Source: Deltaproteobacteria bacterium (GTDB lineage Bacteria > Desulfobacterota > Desulfomonilia > UBA1062). From it: a stretch of 64,000 nt of DNA. The notes beneath the pieces are model-generated. The model worked only from the letters and a program-made list of their open reading frames with translations, was not told where the DNA came from and made no database searches. The position numbers and the translations under genes were made by a program. The stretch spans positions 402,302 through 466,301 of the forward strand of contig JAHDOV010000003.1 in NCBI GenBank assembly GCA_018434685.1, given 5' to 3'. This document shows positions 45,182 to 53,804 of this stretch, piece after piece (the first letter of the stretch is position 1; every line of letters starts with the position of its first letter).

Positions 45182-46304
45182 ATGATAGAGGATTACCAGC
45201 AGCAGATAGATCTTATCGGCGAAAAGCTCGATAATGTACGAGGTTATCTTTGAGATACCCGTCAAACAGAAACGCCTAGAAGAACTCGATTCTCTCCTTG
45301 CCGACCCTGATATCTGGAAAAACCAGGCCAAGACACGGGAAATCCAATCGGAAAAGGTACATCTCGACGAGGCCCTGCAGCGCTGGGACAAGGTGTCTTC
45401 CCTCTGGGATGACCTCCAGGTCCTTGTGGAGTTGGCCAGGGAGGACGAAGGCGCTGTTCTTGCGGATATCAAGGATACGATGGCCAGGCTCGAAGAGCGC
45501 CTCAATGCCATAGAAAAGGCCCAGGTGCTCTCGGGACGAGACGATGCCAAGAACACGTTCCTGGAGATTCACGCAGGTGCCGGCGGACTCGAGGCCCAGG
45601 ACTGGGCGGAGATGCTTCTGCGCATGTATCTTCGGTGGGCCGAGAAGAACGGGTTCGAGGCCCGCATCATCGACATCCTTGCCGATGACGAGGCCGGGAT
45701 CAAGAGTGCCACCATCGAGGTGGAAGGCCAGTGGGCCTTTGGCTACCTCAAGGGAGAGACCGGGGTTCACCGGCTCGTGAGGATCTCCCCCTTTGACTCC
45801 AACAGCCGCAGGCATACCTCCTTTGCGTCGGTGATGGTCACGCCCGAGGTGGACCAGAACATCGATATCCACATAGACGACAAGGACCTGAGAATAGACA
45901 CATACCGGGCCTCCGGGCATGGCGGGCAGCATATCAACAAGACCGACTCGGCGGTGAGGATAACCCATCTGCCCAGCGGCATCGTTGTCCAGTGCCAGAA
46001 CGAACGCTCCCAGCACAAGAACAAGGCCTTTGCCATGAAACTCCTTGCCTCCAAGCTCTACGACCTCGAGGAGATAAAACAGAAGGAGCGCATGAACGAG
46101 TTTCACAAGGAGAAAAAGGAGATAGCCTGGGGATCGCAGATCAGATCATATATCCTCCAGCCCTACCAGATGGCCAAGGACCACCGGACAGACCTCGACG
46201 TGGGGAATGTGGAGGCCGTGCTCGACGGCGACATATCCGATTTCATCGATGCCTATCTCCTCATGAATGCGACCCGGGGAAAGGGTAATGGAAAAGGCAA
46301 TTAG
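45182..46304 (+). CDS. prfB: Peptide chain release factor 2, programmed +1 frameshift
   Basis: RF2 ends translation at UGA and UAA. The ATG at 45182 opens 23 codons (MIEDYQQQIDLIGEKL...RGYL) that end in CTT followed by an in-frame TGA at 45251-45253. Skipping the T at 45251 gives CTT GAG ATA and continues to 46304 with LEIPVKQKRLEELDS, total about 373 residues. A CGAGGT Shine-Dalgarno-like stretch sits just before TAT CTT TGA, as in the classical autoregulated prfB site. The later part has the GGQ motif (SGHGGQHINK) and the SPF codon-recognition tripeptide (ISPFDSN). Annotation software often starts it late at 45234. Confidence 0.95.
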
Positions 46305-46788
46305 GCACCGCAGGTCCATCCGTTCCTTTGAGGCCAGGCAGGTTTCCGACGAGATGGTCGAGACGATCCTCGAGGCCGGGCGGTGGGCCCCGTCGGGGCT
46401 CAATAACCAGCCCTGGCGATTCGCCGTGATCAGGGATGCCCGGCTCAGGGAGGAACTGAGCGGATTGACGACATACTCCGCAATCATCAAATCGGCTGCG
46501 CTGGTGATAGCCGTGTTCTACGACACCGAAGCGGGTTACAACCGGACTAAGGACATACAGGCGATAGGCGCCTGCATCGAGAACATGCTCCTCCAGATCT
46601 GCAACCTCGGTCTCGGCGGTGTATGGCTCGGGGAGATACTCAGGAGCAGCGATGAGGTGAAGAAGCTTACCGGTGCCCCTGATGCATATGAGTTCATGGC
46701 GGCAATCGCGCTGGGATACCCTGCAGGAGCAGCCTCGACAGACCCCGGGAGAAAACCCCTGTCCGAGCTGGTTTTCTTCAGAAGGTAA
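46288..46788 (+). CDS. Nitroreductase-family flavoprotein
   Basis: The 166-residue protein fits the small nitroreductase family: RHRRSIRSFEARQVSDE at the N-terminus, APSGLNNQPWRFAVI for FMN binding, and GLGGVWLGEI near residue 112. These FMN enzymes reduce nitro compounds, quinones or flavins. ATG 46288 has GGGGAAAGGG; it overlaps the prfB end by 17 bases. The true substrate is unknown. Confidence 0.9.
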   Translation: MEKAIRHRRSIRSFEARQVSDEMVETILEAGRWAPSGLNNQPWRFAVIRDARLREELSGLTTYSAIIKSAALVIAVFYDTEAGYNRTKDIQAIGACIENMLLQICNLGLGGVWLGEILRSSDEVKKLTGAPDAYEFMAAIALGYPAGAASTDPGRKPLSELVFFRR

Positions 46789-46918
46789 AAACCGGTGGGC
46801 CGGTGATCAGAGAGTCCCTGCATGGTCAGGGCAGGTCTCTGTTCCTTACCTCCCGAACTTCAAGAGTTTCTCATCGCCCTTGACCTCGCAGACCTTTCCC
46901 ATATATAGAGCAGGCACC

Positions 46919-48073
46919 ATGCCCATAGAACGGATACAACTGGAAAACAAAGAGGTCATCCTTGTAGGAACCGCGCATGTATCGAAAAGCTCGGTGGAGG
47001 AGGTGCGCGCGTCCATAGAAGAGAATGCACCGGATACCGTGGCTGTCGAGCTCTGCCAGAGCAGGTACGATGTTCTCAAAAACCCGAAGAACTGGCAGGA
47101 TATGGACATCATCAAGGTCATCAAGGAGAAGAAGGCACCATTTCTCTTTGCGAACCTCGTGATGGCGTCCTTCCAGAAGAGGGTCGGAGAACGCTTCGGG
47201 GTGAGGCCCGGAGACGAGATGCGCTCGGCCATCGAAGTGGCGGAGGCGGAGCAGATCCCGGTAGCCCTCGTTGACCGGAACGTGCAGATTACCATCCAGC
47301 GGGTCTGGCGGAACCTCTCTGCATGGGAAAAAATCAGGCTCATGTTCTCCTCGCTCTTTTCGATCCTGGCCGTGGACGAGCTCGAGGAAGACGAGATCGA
47401 AAGACTCAAGGAAAAGGACATGCTCACCGCCGCCATGGAGGAGATCGCGAAATCCGCCCCTACGATCAAGCGGGTGCTCATCGACGAGCGTGATGCGTAT
47501 ATGGCGCGAAAGATTGCGGACATCGAGGCAGACAAGGTGCTCGCCGTCGTGGGCGCCGGTCACATGGAGGGACTGATCAGGCAGCTTAAGAACCCTACCG
47601 CCGATCTCCGGTCGCTGGAAGAGGTCCCGGTGAAAAAGAGGGGGATCTTGAAGTGGATCATCCCGCTGGCGATCCTCGTCCTGGTGACCATGGGTTTTTT
47701 TTTGGGAGGTCCGAAGCAGGGCTATGAGATGATCAAGTGGTGGCTCCTGTGCAATGCTGCCTTTGCGGCACTCGGGGCGCTCATCGCGTTGGGTCATCCC
47801 GTCACCATCCTGGTTGCCGCGCTCGCCTCTCCCATAACCTCCCTCAACCCGACCCTGGCCGCAGGCTGGTTTGCCGGTCTGAGTGAGGCCTATATCAAGA
47901 AGCCCAGGGTCAGCGACTTCGAAAAGATCCAGGACGATATCGCCACGGTAAAGGGCTGGTGGACGAATCCCATTACCCGGATCCTGCTCGTGGTCATTCT
48001 CGCCAACCTCGGCAGCTCGGCAGGGGCCTTGATTGCCATGCCCATACTGACGAAGATCGTGCTGGCGGGTTAG
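46919..48073 (+). CDS. TraB/PrgY-family protein with C-terminal membrane helices
   Basis: The 384-residue protein has a TraB domain of about 230 residues (ILVGTAHVSKSS, AVELCQSRYDVL, VVGAGHMEGL) and three or four C-terminal membrane helices from residue 240 on. TraB proteins resemble metal-dependent peptidases/hydrolases (Tiki/EreA/GumN clan). The real start is ATG 46919; an earlier in-frame one lies inside the preceding gene. A hairpin follows the stop. Function in bacteria is not established. Confidence 0.88.
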   Translation: MPIERIQLENKEVILVGTAHVSKSSVEEVRASIEENAPDTVAVELCQSRYDVLKNPKNWQDMDIIKVIKEKKAPFLFANLVMASFQKRVGERFGVRPGDEMRSAIEVAEAEQIPVALVDRNVQITIQRVWRNLSAWEKIRLMFSSLFSILAVDELEEDEIERLKEKDMLTAAMEEIAKSAPTIKRVLIDERDAYMARKIADIEADKVLAVVGAGHMEGLIRQLKNPTADLRSLEEVPVKKRGILKWIIPLAILVLVTMGFFLGGPKQGYEMIKWWLLCNAAFAALGALIALGHPVTILVAALASPITSLNPTLAAGWFAGLSEAYIKKPRVSDFEKIQDDIATVKGWWTNPITRILLVVILANLGSSAGALIAMPILTKIVLAG

Positions 48074-48081
48074 CCGCATTC

Positions 48082-48100
48082 TCCAGGAATTCATCCTGGA
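48082..48100 (+). terminator. Hairpin after the TraB gene, possible terminator
   Basis: TCCAGGA and TCCTGGA form a perfect 7-bp stem with a 5-base loop, nine bases past the stop codon. The tail is TTCATAAGATTTTC, only partly T-rich. Confidence 0.45.
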
Positions 48101-48282
48101 TTCATAAGATTTTCACACAGAGTCTACCCATCCCGATTTTCATCGTTATTATTTATATTCTCTGCAGGAACTACAGTGGAATAAAATTTCATACAATGTG
48201 CCGGAGCATTTCCCTTGCAGATGATCTTGTAAAAGATAACTTATTGAAAACAGGTTGCATGTTGTGTGGTATGGTTTTTGCG

Positions 48283-48312
48283 TTCACAATTGTTCTTTTT
48301 TATTGATAGAAT
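48283..48312 (+). promoter_or_regulatory. Sigma-70 promoter of the small unknown gene at 48376
   Basis: TTCACA (48283-48288), an 18-base spacer and TAGAAT (48307-48312), five of six matches to each consensus box. Transcription would start about 57 bases before the gene. Confidence 0.55.
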
Positions 48313-48375
48313 TGGGCGAGGGCTGGTACCGGGGTATGGAAAGACATACCGGAGACTGCACAGTGAGGTGAGTAT

Positions 48376-48741
48376 ATGGGCAATGATGATTTCGCAGCTT
48401 ATGATAGTGCCTCGATCCTGAAGCTGTTGGATATCCATCCGCACACGCAAAGACAGCTCAGCGAGTATGGGGATATCGGCGAGAATGCGTTCGATGTGTA
48501 CACGCTCTATAAATCAGCTGCAAAGAGAAAGCTCTCCGATATTGTTGAGGCAAACGAGGCACTGGATCTGCTCTGTCTCGCCTGGATGACGAGAACCGAA
48601 TTCATCGAGGCAAAACAGCTTCTCAGGAGACTCGGCTACATTACCGAGATCATTGATTTCGGCGAGCACGGCAGGCCGAAGGTCCGCTATGTCAAGCTCA
48701 TACAGCGAAAAGTTCAGGCCAAACCCACGAAACTCATATGA
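48376..48741 (+). CDS. Hypothetical protein, 121 residues
   Basis: The protein is mostly helical by pattern, without signal peptide or membrane segment. The second half (LDLLCLAWMTRTEFIEAKQLLRRLGYITEIIDFG) is reminiscent of a winged-helix arrangement followed by a beta hairpin (RPKVRYVKL), so DNA or protein binding is possible but unproven. It has its own likely promoter and is convergent with a response regulator gene 19 bases on. No family recognised. Confidence 0.72.
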   Translation: MGNDDFAAYDSASILKLLDIHPHTQRQLSEYGDIGENAFDVYTLYKSAAKRKLSDIVEANEALDLLCLAWMTRTEFIEAKQLLRRLGYITEIIDFGEHGRPKVRYVKLIQRKVQAKPTKLI

Positions 48742-48760
48742 TTCCTCACTGCCGGCTGGA

Positions 48761-49159
48761 TCATATCCCTGCCTGGGCAGCGAGCAGTTCTCCCCGGTCA
48801 CGGTCGATCAATTCGCTGATGGTCTGCTTGAGCACGGTGAAGTCCGGGGATTTCAGGACATAGGCATCCGCAGCCATGGCCAGCGGGTTGTCTCGATAAC
48901 TCGAGTAGGCAGAGTGAATGATGAGCGGTGTGTCGATCCTCGATTTAATGATGTGCCCCAGGGCGTCCAGGCCGTCCATTTTGGGCATGCGGATGTCCAT
49001 GATAATGAGATCGGGCACGGATACATCGCCTTCCAGCAGAAAAGAAAGGGCCTCCCTGCCGTTAGATGCGATAGAGACGTCATACCCGTCGTCAGCGAGC
49101 TCTTCCCTGATGAGGAACTGCAGATGAGTATCATCTTCCACCAGTAATATTTTTTTCAC
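48761..49159 (-). CDS. Single-domain response regulator
   Basis: The 132-residue protein is one receiver domain: VEDDT pocket, Asp55 in MDIRMPKMDG, HSAYSS switch and VLKSPDF with Lys. It has no output domain. GTG 49159 is clearly the start, with AGGAGG eight bases upstream; in-frame codons further up give a Cys-rich nonsense leader. The kinase is not beside it. Confidence 0.92.
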   Translation of the reverse strand: MKKILLVEDDTHLQFLIREELADDGYDVSIASNGREALSFLLEGDVSVPDLIIMDIRMPKMDGLDALGHIIKSRIDTPLIIHSAYSSYRDNPLAMAADAYVLKSPDFTVLKQTISELIDRDRGELLAAQAGI

Positions 49160-49262
49160 GGTAACACCTCCTTTGTAATCCTCTGTGCATCCCATGAACC
49201 CAATACTGCAGCAGCAGGTTTCCCGGCAGTACGTACGTTCGCATGATAAGTACCCCGATATC

Positions 49263-49279
49263 TGCAGAAATGATGCCAA
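49263..49279 (-). promoter_or_regulatory. Possible sigma-54 (-24/-12) promoter of the response regulator
   Basis: Minus strand TTGGCATCATTTCTGCA has the GG and GC pairs ten bases apart as needed by sigma-54, with three mismatches to TTGGCACG-N4-TTGCA. It would give a leader of about 90 bases. No enhancer site was identified. Confidence 0.32.
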
Positions 49280-49763
49280 GCAGGCATGAAGAAATAAAAG
49301 CCGTTATATCGAGCAGATATGCCATATCCCGACAGGATCGTTCCTGAGATTTGCCGGTTAATGGATCATATCGTCAATAGATTGACATTTCGGTGGGCAT
49401 CAATGGTTCCGATAGAACGGTCTGCTGATTGAGGGACCTTGGTGAGTCCGTGTAAGAAAAAGCTTACACAGGATGTGAAAAAGAACCGACATGATAATCA
49501 TCGATCGTCCGATATACTCACGATGAGATATCTGCGATAAACATCATAACGCCAGAAGATAGAAACCATACAGACAAAAACGGCACCAACTCTTCTGGCA
49601 CTTATTATTTCAGCCCTGTCAGATACAGTCAGTTACGGTCGAAGAGGCTCATAAATCCTAGCAGATCTCATGAGCCTCCTTCCATATTCGTTTCCCCATG
49701 ATCACACTAGGCGCAGGACGTTGCATCGCGTCAGCGAGTTCCTTCCCCGGGATACAACCCTGG

Positions 49764-49794
49764 TAACCAGTTCAGGCAGCGCACTGGTTACCGC
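49764..49794 (-). terminator. Perfect 10-bp hairpin after the LpxH-like gene
   Basis: GGTAACCAGT and ACTGGTTACC with an 11-base spacer form a perfect stem 15 bases past the stop of the gene at 49809. No T run follows on the minus strand, so it may instead protect mRNA or be an operator. Confidence 0.4.
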
Positions 49795-49808
49795 CGGTAC
49801 TTTCGGGG

Positions 49809-50495
49809 CTACTGCTCGTCGGTTTCAGTACTGAATCGAGGACCCTGTTCATCCCAGATGAGCCACTGCCCGGTATCGAAGAATGGCGGCAGCACGATGA
49901 GGCCGCTGCTCAAGAATGGCCGGTGCAGATGACCGCAGATCACGGTGTTCACCCCTCGTTTGAGGGCGATAGCGGGGTCGATGCGGGCAACAGGAGGGCG
50001 GATGGCCCGCGAGGTCTTCACGAGAAAGCGGGCGCAACGCTCTTTGATCCCTGCGGGAAGCCGCCGGTCCATGTATGCCAGGAGCGGCCAGCCATAGCGA
50101 TGGAGGACCCTGAATCCCCGGTCAGCGTCTGTGAGGGTGTGCCCATGGGCGATAAGGACCTTTCTATCAAAGAGCGACAGGTAGTGTTCCTCTTCATGAA
50201 TGATATGAATGGGACCTGTGCGGCTATTCCTGATGAGGAAATCCCGATTGCCTGCCATGAGGTGGATCTGCGGCGATCCGAGAGCTTCCAGAACAGCTCC
50301 TGCCCGGGATTCGATGCCGCTGTACCAGTAATCGAACAGATCCCCCAGGACATAGATCTGCGACGCCTGTTCTTTTACCCTGGTGAGCCAGGTGACGAAG
50401 CGATGGGAATCCTCGATCACCCCTGGCCTGATATGAATATCCGCAACAAATACATGCACTGTGAGGATAAAAACAGAAGTCTCTTGATATATCAA
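49809..50495 (-). CDS. LpxH-like UDP-2,3-diacylglucosamine diphosphatase / calcineurin-like phosphoesterase
   Basis: The 228-residue protein has all metallophosphoesterase motifs: VADIHI, LGDLFDYW, AGNRDF, AHGHTL and CGHLHRP. The set and length match LpxH-type enzymes that cleave UDP-2,3-diacylglucosamine in lipid A synthesis. A TTG start at 50495 has AAGGA nearby; a GTG at 50459 would give MHVFVADIHI, closer to the family N-terminus. The gene is divergent from an M23 peptidase gene only 26 bases away. Confidence 0.83.
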   Translation of the reverse strand: MIYQETSVFILTVHVFVADIHIRPGVIEDSHRFVTWLTRVKEQASQIYVLGDLFDYWYSGIESRAGAVLEALGSPQIHLMAGNRDFLIRNSRTGPIHIIHEEEHYLSLFDRKVLIAHGHTLTDADRGFRVLHRYGWPLLAYMDRRLPAGIKERCARFLVKTSRAIRPPVARIDPAIALKRGVNTVICGHLHRPFLSSGLIVLPPFFDTGQWLIWDEQGPRFSTETDEQ

Positions 50496-50512
50496 GTTAT
50501 TCCTTTTATAAA
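50483..50512 (+). promoter_or_regulatory. Promoter of the M23 peptidase gene with 14-bp palindrome
   Basis: TTGATA (50484-50489), a 17-base spacer and TATAAA (50507-50512): five of six matches in both boxes. A perfect palindrome CTTGATATATCAAG (50483-50496) covers the -35 and the putative start of the divergent gene, as an operator would. The start of transcription falls only about three bases before the peptidase ATG. Confidence 0.6.
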
Positions 50513-50521
50513 ACGAAAATC

Positions 50522-52144
50522 ATGAGCATGACCGGCAAGACCGACCCCTGGAAAGTGAGCACCATCATACTGGCTCTCCTGTTGTTAGCCTGTTTTTCCT
50601 GGTACTTTCTCAAGGAGTATCAGGGCGTTGACGAGGCAGAAACGGCCCCGGTCCATGTGGCGGAGCCCGATCAGGAATATGCCCCGATCGTCCCCCCGGA
50701 AACCGAGCTGCCCTTGCAGGCCGAACCGATAAGAAAGACCTCGACCGTGGACAAGGGGGATACCTTCTACAATATCCTCCAGGAAAACGGCATTGCGCAG
50801 CGTCAGGCCTACGATATTCTCTTTGCGGCAAAGGATATCTTCGACCTGTCAAAGATGCTTCCGGGGCATGAACTGGTCCTGGTCTTCTCGCCGCAGGACC
50901 AGAGTCTGGTGGAACTGGATTACGAGATATCCGATCTCAACCGGCTTGCCGTCTCCGTAAACGGAGATGATATCCAGGTGCAGATGATTCAGGTGGAACG
51001 GATTCTCCAGTCCTCATACAGCGGAGTCGTCAAACAGATCGACTATACGGTGAACAAGGGCGACAACCTCTACGACATCCTGCAGGGCTGTGGAGTGGGA
51101 GATTACCAGATCGATCTCGCCGTGAAATCGGTGAAAAAGGTCTACAATCTTTCGGGTATCGTGCCCGGCAACACCCTGAGCATCTGGGTCACGGAAGAGT
51201 CGCCGGTCAGACTGGCCCGGCTGACCTATGAGATCGACGGTCTCAATTATCTGGAGTTAGTGCCGGAAGACGGGACGTTCAAGGCACAGAAGCACACCCT
51301 GGATGTGGAAGTTCGCTATGAACGGGCAGAGGGCTCCATAACGAGCAGCCTGTACGAATCAGCCGTCCAGGTAGGACTTTCTCCGGAGGTTGTCATGGCT
51401 CTCAGCGATATATTTGCCTGGGACATCAACTTTTTCACGGAGATCCGGCAGGGTGATACCTATACGGTATTGTATGAAAAGTACTATGTCCAGGATAAGT
51501 TCAAGGGATATGGCCGGGTGATGGCTGCCCGGTTCATGAACCAGGGAGAGGAACACGTGGCCGTCTATTTTGACGATGGGGAAGGCTCTAGGGGCTACTA
51601 CGATGACCAGGGCAAACCCATCCAGAAGCTCTTTCTCAAGGCCCCGCTGAATTACCGGCGCATATCCTCGGGATTTACCCATAGCAGGATGCACCCGGTG
51701 TATCACGTGAGAAGACCCCACCTGGGTGTAGATTACGCCGCACCCACGGGTACCCCGGTGGTTGCTCTCGGGAATGGAAAGGTGATCTTCAAAGGGTGGT
51801 CCAACGGCTTCGGGAAAAGCATCCAGATAAATCATCGGGCCGGATATGTCTCGTACTACGGCCACCTCTCTCGCTATGCCAAGGGGATTGACCAGGGCCG
51901 GCAGGTCGAACAGGGACAGGTGATCGGCTACGTTGGCCAGACCGGGGTTGCGACCGGACCGCACCTGGATTTCAGGGTGAGATATAATGGTACCTTCATC
52001 AACCCGTTGAAGCTCAAGTCCGTGACGGGCCCGGCGCTGAAAGGAGCTGCCCTTGCCGGGTTCAAAGAGGTCGCACCAAAGAATCTTGCAATGCTCGATG
52101 ATCCCTCCTTGAATATTGCCGCAAAATTAAGTACAACTGAGTAA
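50522..52144 (+). CDS. M23-family peptidase, MepM-like, membrane-anchored
   Basis: The 540-residue protein has an N-terminal membrane anchor (residues about 11-30), OapA/LysM-like periplasmic regions (two similar pieces with the pattern VDKGDTFYNILQENGI and VNKGDNLYDILQGCGV), and a C-terminal LytM domain. Zinc motif one is HLGVDYAAP; YYGHLSRY is also present. The last motif reads GPHLDFRV where most have HLHF, so one zinc ligand may be Asp. It probably cuts peptidoglycan crosslinks. See the promoter entry for its start. Confidence 0.88.
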   Translation: MSMTGKTDPWKVSTIILALLLLACFSWYFLKEYQGVDEAETAPVHVAEPDQEYAPIVPPETELPLQAEPIRKTSTVDKGDTFYNILQENGIAQRQAYDILFAAKDIFDLSKMLPGHELVLVFSPQDQSLVELDYEISDLNRLAVSVNGDDIQVQMIQVERILQSSYSGVVKQIDYTVNKGDNLYDILQGCGVGDYQIDLAVKSVKKVYNLSGIVPGNTLSIWVTEESPVRLARLTYEIDGLNYLELVPEDGTFKAQKHTLDVEVRYERAEGSITSSLYESAVQVGLSPEVVMALSDIFAWDINFFTEIRQGDTYTVLYEKYYVQDKFKGYGRVMAARFMNQGEEHVAVYFDDGEGSRGYYDDQGKPIQKLFLKAPLNYRRISSGFTHSRMHPVYHVRRPHLGVDYAAPTGTPVVALGNGKVIFKGWSNGFGKSIQINHRAGYVSYYGHLSRYAKGIDQGRQVEQGQVIGYVGQTGVATGPHLDFRVRYNGTFINPLKLKSVTGPALKGAALAGFKEVAPKNLAMLDDPSLNIAAKLSTTE

Positions 52145-52164
52145 TTCCCTAAAGGAGGTACGAT

Positions 52165-52911
52165 ATGGGAGGTTATGCGCTTATCACCATCGTCATCCTG
52201 ATACTGCTGTTTCTCTTCTCGGCCATAAAGATCCTGAACGAGTATGAACGGGCGGTAGTATTCCGGCTCGGCCGTGTTCTCCCAAGCCCGAAAGGACCGG
52301 GGCTGATCATCATCATACCGCTGATCGACCGATATGTGCGCATCGGACTGCGTACCATTGTCCAGGATGTCCCTCCCCAGGATGTGATCACCAGAGACAA
52401 TGTGACCGTACAGGTCAATGCCGTGATCTATTTCAGGGTCATCGAACCGCTGAAATCCGTGATCGAGGTGGAAAACTATCTTTATGCCACCAGCCAGCTC
52501 TCCCAGACGACCCTGCGGTCGGTATGCGGCCAGGCCGAGCTTGATGAATTGCTCACAAACAGGGAGCAGATCAGTGCCCGCATACAAGGTATTCTTGATC
52601 GCCAGACCGACCCGTGGGGGATCAAGGTCTCGGCCGTGGAACTCAAGCACATTGATCTGCCCGAAGAGATGCAGCGGGCAATGGCCAAACAGGCAGAGGC
52701 TGAACGGGAGAGACGGGCAAAGGTCATCAATGCAGAGGGTGAATTCCAGGCATCCCAGCGGCTCTTCGATGCTGCAGCGATTCTTGCAAAAGAACCTATC
52801 GCCCTTCAGCTGAGATTCCTCCAGACCATACGGGAGATCTCCTCCGAAGGCTCGACCAATACGGTTATTCCCCTGCCCATAGATTTAATAGCACCCTTTC
52901 TGAAAAAATAG
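52165..52911 (+). CDS. Slipin / SPFH-domain membrane protein
   Basis: The 248-residue protein has an N-terminal membrane helix (residues 3-22), then a band-7/SPFH domain ([39 protein letters not shown]) and a helical C-terminal part ([20 protein letters not shown]). Slipins (stomatin group) form membrane oligomers and often neighbour a NfeD protease; none lies here. AAAGGAGG precedes the ATG. Confidence 0.93.
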   Translation: MGGYALITIVILILLFLFSAIKILNEYERAVVFRLGRVLPSPKGPGLIIIIPLIDRYVRIGLRTIVQDVPPQDVITRDNVTVQVNAVIYFRVIEPLKSVIEVENYLYATSQLSQTTLRSVCGQAELDELLTNREQISARIQGILDRQTDPWGIKVSAVELKHIDLPEEMQRAMAKQAEAERERRAKVINAEGEFQASQRLFDAAAILAKEPIALQLRFLQTIREISSEGSTNTVIPLPIDLIAPFLKK

Positions 52912-52929
52912 GATTCGTGAAAGGGTTGC

Positions 52930-53673
52930 ATGGACAGTATTACGAGCCGGCATAATCCTGTTTATAAATCGCTGGCAGCTGCGAAAAAGGACAAGGACCT
53001 CATGCCACTTGAGGGCCGCCGGCTGGTCGAGGATGCCCTCTTGCGGGGTATGGTGCCCAGGATGGCGGCCGTGACACCGGAATATATCGGCACAAACGGA
53101 CCGCCTGCCTTCCCTTGCGCAACCCTCGATGAGAGTCTTTTTGGGCACATTGCGGATACCGTGACCCCCCAGGGGATCATTGCCTTTTTCGATACACCCT
53201 GGGCGGATTTCTCCACTGCCAGGTCCTGCGAGAAGATACTCATTCTCGATGCGCTACAGGACCCGGGTAATGTAGGAACCATCATACGAACTGCAGAGGC
53301 ATTCGGCTTTACCGCCGTAATCCTCACCCCAGGGACTGCCTCGCCGTTTTCTCCCAAGGCCATTCGATCGTCCATGGGATCATGCCTCGGGATGTGTATT
53401 GCGAAGGCAGATCCGACCCGGCTGAAAACCCTGCCCCATAGGATTGTCAGCCTTGTTCTCCAGGGAGAATCAGTGCTTGAGCCTGCGCTTTTTGCAGGAA
53501 AGGTTGCCATATGCCTGGGACAGGAGGGTGCAGGGCTGAGCCGGGAGATTCTGGCGATGTCTCACAAAAGGGTATCCATTCCCATGAAAGGGCCCACCGA
53601 GTCGCTCAACGTGGCAGTTGCAGCGGGCATTGTCCTGGCATATGCCGGAGGTTGTTTAGGCTGTAGGCTATAG
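52930..53673 (+). CDS. TrmH/SpoU-family RNA 2'-O-ribose methyltransferase
   Basis: The 247-residue protein has an N-terminal substrate-binding domain (ITSRHNPVYKSLAAAKK, LEGRRLVEDAL) and a SPOUT domain with the three motifs: LDALQDPGNVGTIIRTAEAF, GQEGAGLSREI and IPMKGPTESLNVAVAAGI. The plan fits RlmB/TsnR-like rRNA methyltransferases. The exact target nucleotide is unknown. It ends the plus-strand run that began with the M23 peptidase. Confidence 0.92.
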   Translation: MDSITSRHNPVYKSLAAAKKDKDLMPLEGRRLVEDALLRGMVPRMAAVTPEYIGTNGPPAFPCATLDESLFGHIADTVTPQGIIAFFDTPWADFSTARSCEKILILDALQDPGNVGTIIRTAEAFGFTAVILTPGTASPFSPKAIRSSMGSCLGMCIAKADPTRLKTLPHRIVSLVLQGESVLEPALFAGKVAICLGQEGAGLSREILAMSHKRVSIPMKGPTESLNVAVAAGIVLAYAGGCLGCRL

Positions 53674-53755
53674 ACTGTTACAAAAAGATGGTGAGACGGG
53701 AAAAAAAGACAGTTCTCGGGAAAAACAATGAAGGGACTTGGCAGTGATCGCATTT

Positions 53756-53785
53756 CTGAAAGTACCCTAAGGGCATTTCTTTCAG
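53756..53785. terminator. Inverted repeat between convergent genes
   Basis: CTGAAAG and CTTTCAG arms with an inner CCC-TAA-GGG hairpin. It lies between the trmH-like gene and the convergent cyclic-nucleotide-binding gene; T runs are weak on both sides. Confidence 0.38.
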
Positions 53786-53804
53786 GGCATCTACAGCCTA
53801 TCTA

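Larger units (their letters stand above)
48074..48375. other. Gene-free stretch of about 300 bases
   Basis: Between the TraB gene and a small unknown gene. I see a hairpin at its left edge and a strong promoter near its right edge (separate entries), with AT-rich sequence between and no convincing frame. Confidence 0.6.
49160..49808. other. Gene-free stretch of 650 bases with several inverted repeats
   Basis: No frame here has a ribosome site or a family motif. It holds a 14-base inverted repeat (GTCAAT-AG-ATTGAC, 49373-49386), a hairpin with GTGTAAG/CTTACAC arms (49450-49469), one with 9-bp GAGGCTCAT/ATGAGCCTC arms (49644-49678), and one with 10-bp arms next to the hydrolase gene (49764-49794). 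A noncoding RNA or control region is possible. See the findings. Confidence 0.55.

Noticed and set aside
44194-45183. 329-codon frame antisense to lnt
   Set aside because: lnt has its catalytic residues and membrane helices; the antisense product has none.
46791-46804. ACCGG-TGGG-CCGGT hairpin after the nitroreductase gene
   Set aside because: Only five base pairs and no T run.
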